NCBI GenBank assembly: GCA_017454585.1
Contig: JAFTCU010000213.1
Coordinates: forward strand, 1-7,779
Direction: 5' to 3'
Length of the DNA: 7,779 nt
Origin: Thermoguttaceae bacterium
GTDB lineage: Bacteria; Planctomycetota; Planctomycetia; Pirellulales; Thermoguttaceae
Part shown: one piece after another, positions 1 to 5,023 of the stretch
Numbering within the stretch: position 1 is the stretch's first letter
How the letters are laid out: every line of letters begins with the position of its first letter
Notes under the pieces: generated by a model
The model's input: the letters and a program-made list of their open reading frames with translations, nothing else
Databases searched by the model: none
Told to the model about the DNA's origin: nothing
Position numbers and translations under genes: made by a program

Positions 1-1
1 G

Positions 2-247
2 ACGATCGGGCTGCACCCGCTGGACGTCCAAACGCTCATTGGAGTTTTTCAGACGCTCATCGCCCACGGCGCGACGGTGGTCGTGATCGAGCACGATCTG
101 GACGTGATTCAAAACGCGGACTGGATCATCGACCTCGGCCCCGGCGGCGGCACGGCGGGCGGAACCATCTGCGCCGTCGGCACGCCCGAAGAAATCGCCA
201 GGAACCCTCGAAGTATTACAGGAAAATTTTTAAAAATCAGGAATTAA
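2..247 (+). CDS. uvrA: UvrA, C-terminal fragment (excinuclease ABC subunit A)
   Basis: This is the 3' end of the gene for the DNA-damage-recognition ATPase of the UvrABC nucleotide excision repair complex; the 5' part lies outside the window. The 81 visible codons run in frame from base 2 to a TAA at 245-247. They begin with TIGLHPLDV, the segment that follows the Walker B/D-loop of the second ABC ATPase domain (family consensus EPTTGLH). Next comes [11 protein letters not shown], whose His is the H-loop (switch) residue, then [12 protein letters not shown] and the terminal GTPEEIA motif. All are hallmark UvrA C-terminal sequences in the right order. The protein ends shortly after GTPEEIA, as is usual for UvrA. 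Translation stops 8 bases before the next start codon, so the transporter downstream may be co-transcribed. Identification is by motif recall and is close to certain. Confidence 0.95.
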   Translation, partial: TIGLHPLDVQTLIGVFQTLIAHGATVVVIEHDLDVIQNADWIIDLGPGGGTAGGTICAVGTPEEIARNPRSITGKFLKIRN

Positions 248-255
248 TTTCAACC

Positions 256-1662
256 ATGGCGAAAATAGTTTCACGCGAAATCCTTTGGCCTTTCATCCTT
301 TTGACCACTCTGTTCGCCTGGTGGGGCCTGGCGAATAATATGACGGACACGCTGCTCCCGGCGTTCAAGCGGATCATGAGCTTCAACGACGGAACGACCG
401 CGTGGATCCAGGTCGTTTGCTATGCGCTGGGTTACGGCTGCTGCGCGATCCCCGGCGCGATCTTCATGAAGCGCTTCACCTACAAAGCGGGCGTTTTGCT
501 CGGCCTTGGAATGTTCGTCTTCGGGACCCTCGCGTTCTTTCCGGCAAAATTTGCGTACCACTCCCCGGGTTTGTGCTACATGATTTACCTCGCGGCGATC
601 CTCGTGACGTTCGGCGGTCTGGCGATCCTGGAAACGGCGTGCAACGGCTACGTCTGCGCCATGGGCGACCCGGAAACGGCCGTCCGTCGGTTAAATCTCG
701 CGCAGTCGTTCAACCCGTTCGGCTCGCTCGTCGGAATCGTTTTGAGCCAGGTTTTCATTCTTTCCCAGCTCAGCCCCCTGACCGCGGCAGAGCGAAGTAA
801 ACTCCCGGCGGAGGAACTGGCGGCGGTCCAATCGTCGGAGCTTTCGGCAGTCTCCGCGACGTATGCGCTGATCGGCCTGATCCTGTTGGCGACCTGGCTC
901 GCGATTTTCTTCACCCGAATGCCGAACATCAGGGAGACTGAGACGAAAATCGACTTTTTCGGGACGTGGAAGCGACTGTTCCGCAAACCGGCGTACGTGC
1001 TTTCGGTGATCGCGCTCTTTTTCGTCGTGGGGTCGCACATCAGCTGCTGGTCGTACACCGTCCGGTACTGCATGGTGGCGCTGAATCTCGACCAGATCGC
1101 CCAGACGGCTCCCGAAACCCTCCGGAACATCGAGCCAATCAGCAGTAAATTTTACGATTTCTGCGAGTTGGTGGGCCTGACCGGATTCATTCCCAAGACC
1201 GCGGAACAGTGCGGCGCGACGTTCTACATTTTCTCCCAAATCCTGTTCATCAGCGGCCGTTTCTGCTGCACCGGGCTGATGAGCCGGATCCGTCCCTCGA
1301 GCATTTTAGCCCTTTTCGCGGTCTGCGCCTTCATCTGCACGGGAATCGTCGTGGCGAGTCCAAATTTGCTCGGCGTTTACGCGCTCTGCTGCGCTTCCGG
1401 ATTCATGTCGCTGATGTTCCCGACCGTCTTCAGTTACGGCACGAGAAACCTTGGTTCCGACGCGAAAATGGCCGGCGCCGGAATGGTCACGATGCTCTGC
1501 GGCGGCGCGATCCTGACGCAGATCCAGGGGATCATTTCCGACTCGACCGGTTCGATCGCCTACGCCTACGCCGTCCCGCTCTTTGCGTTCTTCATGGTGG
1601 CGCTTTACGCGATTTTCGTCTGCCGCCGGATGGACGGAACCCCCAAAACTAGTGAGGAGTGA
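256..1662 (+). CDS. FucP-family (FHS) sugar:H+ symporter, MFS transporter
   Basis: A 468-residue polytopic inner-membrane protein that should import a monosaccharide with protons. It aligns end to end, from memory, with E. coli L-fucose permease FucP. ANNMTDTLLPAF in TM1 carries Asp31, matching the protonatable Asp46 of FucP. ILETACN in TM4 carries Glu126, matching Glu135, and Asn130. RLNLAQSFN at 145-153 is a family signature. The C-terminal half has CWSYTVRY (TM7), and NLGSDAKM with GIISDSTG near TM11. A periplasmic loop around 170-198 resembles the FucP TM5-TM6 loop. Residues about 279-318 form an extra stretch between TM7 and TM8 that FucP lacks, which accounts for most of the extra length (FucP is about 438 residues). 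The ATG at 256 is preceded only by a weak AGGA at 239-242, so coupling to uvrA is possible. The last residues (TSEE) and the stop fall in a tandem repeat. The family is secure. The substrate (fucose, glucose/galactose, GlcNAc or another sugar) cannot be read from sequence, so no symbol is given. Confidence 0.93.
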   Translation: MAKIVSREILWPFILLTTLFAWWGLANNMTDTLLPAFKRIMSFNDGTTAWIQVVCYALGYGCCAIPGAIFMKRFTYKAGVLLGLGMFVFGTLAFFPAKFAYHSPGLCYMIYLAAILVTFGGLAILETACNGYVCAMGDPETAVRRLNLAQSFNPFGSLVGIVLSQVFILSQLSPLTAAERSKLPAEELAAVQSSELSAVSATYALIGLILLATWLAIFFTRMPNIRETETKIDFFGTWKRLFRKPAYVLSVIALFFVVGSHISCWSYTVRYCMVALNLDQIAQTAPETLRNIEPISSKFYDFCELVGLTGFIPKTAEQCGATFYIFSQILFISGRFCCTGLMSRIRPSSILALFAVCAFICTGIVVASPNLLGVYALCCASGFMSLMFPTVFSYGTRNLGSDAKMAGAGMVTMLCGGAILTQIQGIISDSTGSIAYAYAVPLFAFFMVALYAIFVCRRMDGTPKTSEE

Positions 1663-1678
1663 GGAGTTAGGAGTGAGG
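1651..1678 (+). repeat. Heptanucleotide tandem repeat (AGTGAGG)n
   Basis: Four consecutive 7-mers are seen: AGTGAGG, AGTGAGG, AGTTAGG, AGTGAGG. A decayed continuation (AGTTTGAGTGAGG) reaches about 1691. The array begins inside the transporter gene and supplies its last three codons and its stop. It resembles the short tandemly repeated repetitive (STRR) heptamers described in cyanobacteria and similar GAGGAGT arrays seen in other bacterial intergenic regions. Only one copy of the array is in this window, so whether it is dispersed genome-wide cannot be judged here. Confidence 0.8.
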
Positions 1679-1693
1679 AGTTTGAGTGAGGCG

Positions 1694-1756
1694 GGGCGTT
1701 TGATGAACGTTTCGCCCAAACTCCCTGAAAATTCAGGAACGAAGAAAATATTTTTT
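1694..1756 (+). terminator. Candidate weak terminator / hairpin region after the transporter
   Basis: Two inverted repeats lie in the 129-bp gap. GGGCG (1694-1698) pairs with CGCCC (1713-1717) across a 14-base loop. CCTGA (1724-1728) pairs with TCAGG (1733-1737) across 4 bases. A run of six T follows at 1751-1756, but 13 bases after the second stem, which is too far for a classic intrinsic terminator. The region could separate the uvrA-transporter transcript from the downstream pair, or be mRNA structure only. No convincing -35/-10 pair was found here for the downstream gene. Confidence 0.25.
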
Positions 1757-1791
1757 CCCCCCCCACCTTTTTTGACCGGATCGACAAAAAA

Positions 1792-4700
1792 ATGAAAAGA
1801 AAAACCCTTCCCGTTCTCGTTCTGCTGGTTTTGCAGATGGTTTTCGTCTCGGCCCTCTTTGGGGAGGCGAATTTCCGAGTCTTTGAAAAAGAGTTTCCGA
1901 CCTACCCGTTTGGGGACCCGGACCCGGTTCCGACGATGAGCCGGTTTTATCCGTACTTCCGGTTTGACGGCTACGCGATCCAGAAAGAAATGAAAAAGTG
2001 GAAAGTCGTGGAGCTTTCCAACGATTACATTTCCATGGAGATTTTGCCCGAAATCGGCGGGAAGATCTGGTCCGTGACCGAGAAATCAACCGGGAAATCG
2101 ATCATTTACGCCAATCCAGTCGTGAAGTTCCGCGAGGTCGGAATGCGCGGCCCCTGGACCAGCGGCGGGATCGAGGTGAACGTGGGGATCATCGGCCACG
2201 CCGCTTCCTGCTCGTCCCCGGTCGATTGGAGCGTCCGCAAAAATCCCGACGGAAGCGTCAGCTGCTTCATCGGCGCGCTGGAACTCATCACCCGGGCGAA
2301 TTGGGAGGTGGAAATCAATCTTCCGACCGATTCCGCCATTTTCGCCATGAAGTTTTACTGGCACAACGCGTCGGGGCAGACGGAGCCGTACTACACTTGG
2401 ACCAACGTGGGCGTGCGTACGGACGGCGGGATGCAGGTCGTGAATCCCGGAACCTACCGAATCGGTCACGCGGGCGAACTTGACCCGTGGCCTATGGACC
2501 CGAAGCGTGAAAAAGACCTTTCCGTTTACGAAAACAACGATTTCGGCTCGTACAAATCGTACCACATTCTCGGGAGGCTTGCGGAGTTTTACGGCGTGTA
2601 CCACCGCGACGAGGATTTCGGCGTCGCGTCGATCATTCCGATGGAGGGGAAACGCGGGCGGAAGGTCTGGATCTGGGGCCTTTCGCGCCAAGGGATGATC
2701 TGGGAGGACCTTCTAACCGACCCGCCGGCAAAGCAGTACGTCGAGATCCAGGCCGGGCGTCTGTTCAACCAGTGCAGCGGCGACAGTTCATACACGCCGT
2801 TCAAAAACCGGGAGTTTGCCCCATTCGCGACCGAACAGTGGGTCGAGTACTGGATGCCGGTCATGAAGATCGGCGGGTACTGCGCCGCCAGCGTCTATGG
2901 AGCGCTGAACGTCACGCAAAAAAAAGACGAGAAACAGGTGGTTCTTCAGTTTTGCCCGTCACGGACTTTTGAGGCGGCCCTGAAGATCTACGACGGCGAA
3001 ACGCTCCTCTGGGAGTCCGAAACGCCCGTGAAATTCCGGACGCTCGAACCGTTCCGACTCGAAAAAACGTTGGAGCAAAACCCCGAAAGATTGCGCGTCG
3101 TTCTGGGGGAAAACCTCCTCGCTTGGCCGGGGGACGTGGAAAAAAAAGAATGGGTCCACATGAATTGGGGGGATCATTGTTGGTCGGGCTACATGGATTT
3201 TGCGTTGAATCGTCCGCTTGAGTCCAAGATCGACCAGAAAAAAATCGAAAGCCCATCGGCCGACTATTTGATGGGGCGCGAGTTCATGCGTGACCACGAG
3301 TACGCCAAATCGGATAAAAAGTTCATGGAATGCCTCAAAAAAGACCCACTTTACGTCCCGGCATACGTCGGACTGGCGGAAAATTCAAACCGGCGCGGTG
3401 ACTGGGATATCGCCGAGGACTTGGCGCGTCAGGCGCTCAGAATCGACACTTACGACGCAGCGGCGAACTATCAGCTCGGTCTGGCGTACCTTCATCTTGG
3501 AAACCTTACGGACGCGAAAGAAGCGTTTTCGGTCTGCGTCATTTCCGACTCCTGCCGCTCGGCGGGGTTCACCGGTTTGGCCAAGGCCCGGCTCAAAGCG
3601 GGCGAGTGGGTCCGCGCCGACGAAGCCGCGCAGCAGGCGCTGATCTACAACGCGCTGAACGCCGACGCGATCTGCGCCCGTTCCGCCGCTTTGCGTCACG
3701 CGAAGCCGGAAAACACCGCCGAATCCGGGAAGGACCTGAAAGACCTGAAATTCCTGAAAGATTTCAGCGAGGCGCACCCGCTTCTGGCCCTTCCGCTCGC
3801 GGAGCTTTTCCTCCATGGCGAATTGGAAGAGTCGGCTTTTCTCGCCTCCGTTCAGTGTGAACTCCCGCACGAAACGTTCCTCGAACTGGCGGCGTGGTAC
3901 AAGACGGTCGGTCTGACGATGGACGCGATGCGGATCATCGAAACGGCCCTGAAACGCCCCGATGTGCGCAGGACGGAGCTTTTGTACTGGCTGGCGTTTT
4001 TGAAAGATGACCCAAAAACTCTGGCTCAGGCGGAGAACGAGTCGCTGGACTTTTGCTTCCCGTTCCGGCCGGAGGCGCTTGAGGTTTTCAGGTGGACGTT
4101 CAGGAATAATGAAAAATCCTGGAAAAACCGCTACTTGCTGGCGGTTCTGTTTGCTGCACTGGAAAAACCGATGCAAGCGCTGGGACTCTTGCGAGAGTGC
4201 GGCGAGGTTCCGGACTACGCGCCATTTTACGCCTTCCGCGCCGAGCTTGCGAAGTCACAGTCTGAGCCGAGAGAAAACGTAAAAAAGGACCTGGAACGTG
4301 CGTTCCGTCTGGAGCCGGAAACCCCGCGTTACGCCACGAAATACGCTGCATGGCTCGCGGAAAACGGTTGGGAAAAGGACCTGGACGCTCTGACGGCCGA
4401 GTACATTCAGAAGTTTCCGACCAATACGAATCTGGTCCTTCTGCGCGCCCGCGCCCTGATGATAAACAAGCGGGACCTGGAGGCGTACGAATTTCTGAAA
4501 AAAGCGGTCTTTCTCCCGGCAGAGGGGAGTTTGCTCGCCCGGAATCTCTGGCGCCGCGCCACGCTGAATCTGGCGGTTCAGGCGTTCGAGGCCGGAAAAC
4601 TCGCGGAGGCTCTGGAATGGTCCAAATGCGCTCGTCTCTGGCCGGAAAATCTCGGCTCGGGGAAACCTTACGCCGACCTTTGCGACGAGCGGCTGGAGGA

Positions 4701-4980
4701 CTGGATCGCGTATCTGTGCACGAAAAAGCCCGAATTTCTCAAGCGGATCGCCGCGCCGATGGATCCCGATCAGGAAAAAGTCTGGTCGAAAAAACCGGTT
4801 TCCGCCCTGCTTTCGGCCTTGGCTCTTCGCGAGCTTGGCGAGAACGAAAACGCTCAGAAACTCATGGATTCCCTGACCGGTCCTGATTTTGAGGCCCAGC
4901 GGAAGTTTTATGAGGAAAAAAACGCCGCGAATTTCAAAGCCGCCGATTTGCGCCAGATCTTCAAGTGGCTGATGGATTAG
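1792..4980 (+). CDS. Exported DUF5107 domain protein with C-terminal TPR solenoid
   Basis: A 1062-residue protein with a signal peptide: MKRK followed by a hydrophobic core to about residue 23, cleavage probably between 21 and 27, and no lipobox Cys. It should act in the periplasm or outside the cell. Residues about 40-370 match the DUF5107 family as I know it. ILPEIGGKIWSV (84-95) resembles the first strands of galactose-mutarotase-like sandwiches. SGGIEVN...GH (124-136) carries the conserved Glu128 and His136. YVEIQAGRLFNQ (316-327) and WVEYWMPV (350-357) end the domain. A beta-rich linker (about 371-480) leads to at least four TPR units (about 491-622), followed by a degenerate helical repeat region to the C-terminus. 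No catalytic activity is established for DUF5107. A carbohydrate-binding or carbohydrate-processing role is inferred from the fold and from the neighbouring sugar permease and DUF4838 gene. The ATG at 1792 is chosen because it directly opens the signal peptide, although no good Shine-Dalgarno is visible. The next gene starts 43 bp after the stop, so the two are probably an operon. Confidence 0.88.
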   Translation: MKRKTLPVLVLLVLQMVFVSALFGEANFRVFEKEFPTYPFGDPDPVPTMSRFYPYFRFDGYAIQKEMKKWKVVELSNDYISMEILPEIGGKIWSVTEKSTGKSIIYANPVVKFREVGMRGPWTSGGIEVNVGIIGHAASCSSPVDWSVRKNPDGSVSCFIGALELITRANWEVEINLPTDSAIFAMKFYWHNASGQTEPYYTWTNVGVRTDGGMQVVNPGTYRIGHAGELDPWPMDPKREKDLSVYENNDFGSYKSYHILGRLAEFYGVYHRDEDFGVASIIPMEGKRGRKVWIWGLSRQGMIWEDLLTDPPAKQYVEIQAGRLFNQCSGDSSYTPFKNREFAPFATEQWVEYWMPVMKIGGYCAASVYGALNVTQKKDEKQVVLQFCPSRTFEAALKIYDGETLLWESETPVKFRTLEPFRLEKTLEQNPERLRVVLGENLLAWPGDVEKKEWVHMNWGDHCWSGYMDFALNRPLESKIDQKKIESPSADYLMGREFMRDHEYAKSDKKFMECLKKDPLYVPAYVGLAENSNRRGDWDIAEDLARQALRIDTYDAAANYQLGLAYLHLGNLTDAKEAFSVCVISDSCRSAGFTGLAKARLKAGEWVRADEAAQQALIYNALNADAICARSAALRHAKPENTAESGKDLKDLKFLKDFSEAHPLLALPLAELFLHGELEESAFLASVQCELPHETFLELAAWYKTVGLTMDAMRIIETALKRPDVRRTELLYWLAFLKDDPKTLAQAENESLDFCFPFRPEALEVFRWTFRNNEKSWKNRYLLAVLFAALEKPMQALGLLRECGEVPDYAPFYAFRAELAKSQSEPRENVKKDLERAFRLEPETPRYATKYAAWLAENGWEKDLDALTAEYIQKFPTNTNLVLLRARALMINKRDLEAYEFLKKAVFLPAEGSLLARNLWRRATLNLAVQAFEAGKLAEALEWSKCARLWPENLGSGKPYADLCDERLEDWIAYLCTKKPEFLKRIAAPMDPDQEKVWSKKPVSALLSALALRELGENENAQKLMDSLTGPDFEAQRKFYEEKNAANFKAADLRQIFKWLMD
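3733..3759 (+). repeat. Three tandem 9-mers inside the TPR gene
   Basis: GACCTGAAA occurs twice in direct succession (3733-3741, 3742-3750), followed by the variant TTCCTGAAA (3751-3759). In frame it encodes DLK-DLK-FLK. It sits in a linker between the well-formed TPR units and the degenerate helical region. Each unit is three codons, so copy-number change would keep the frame. It is probably a local duplication without function of its own. Confidence 0.6.
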
Positions 4981-5014
4981 AAAAAGGCCGACCCGTTCAA
5001 ACATTCACCCCCCT

Positions 5015-5018
5015 GGAG
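5015..5018 (+). promoter_or_regulatory. Ribosome binding site of the DUF4838 gene
   Basis: GGAG lies 5 bases before the ATG at 5024, in the 43-bp gap after the DUF5107 stop codon. It is the only canonical Shine-Dalgarno clearly seen before a protein gene in this window. It supports this ATG, which also opens the signal peptide. No promoter or terminator is evident in the gap, consistent with co-transcription with the upstream gene. Confidence 0.75.
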
Positions 5019-5023
5019 ATTCC

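Noticed and set aside
1771..1792. TTGACC (1772-1777) as a -35 element for the DUF5107 gene
   Set aside because: A matching -10 would fall inside the coding sequence after the start codon, so it cannot drive this gene from the annotated ATG.
4255..5004. A 249-codon minus-strand frame antisense to the end of the DUF5107-TPR gene
   Set aside because: It lies almost wholly opposite a well-supported gene, has no family motif and no ribosome binding site. It is treated as a shadow frame.
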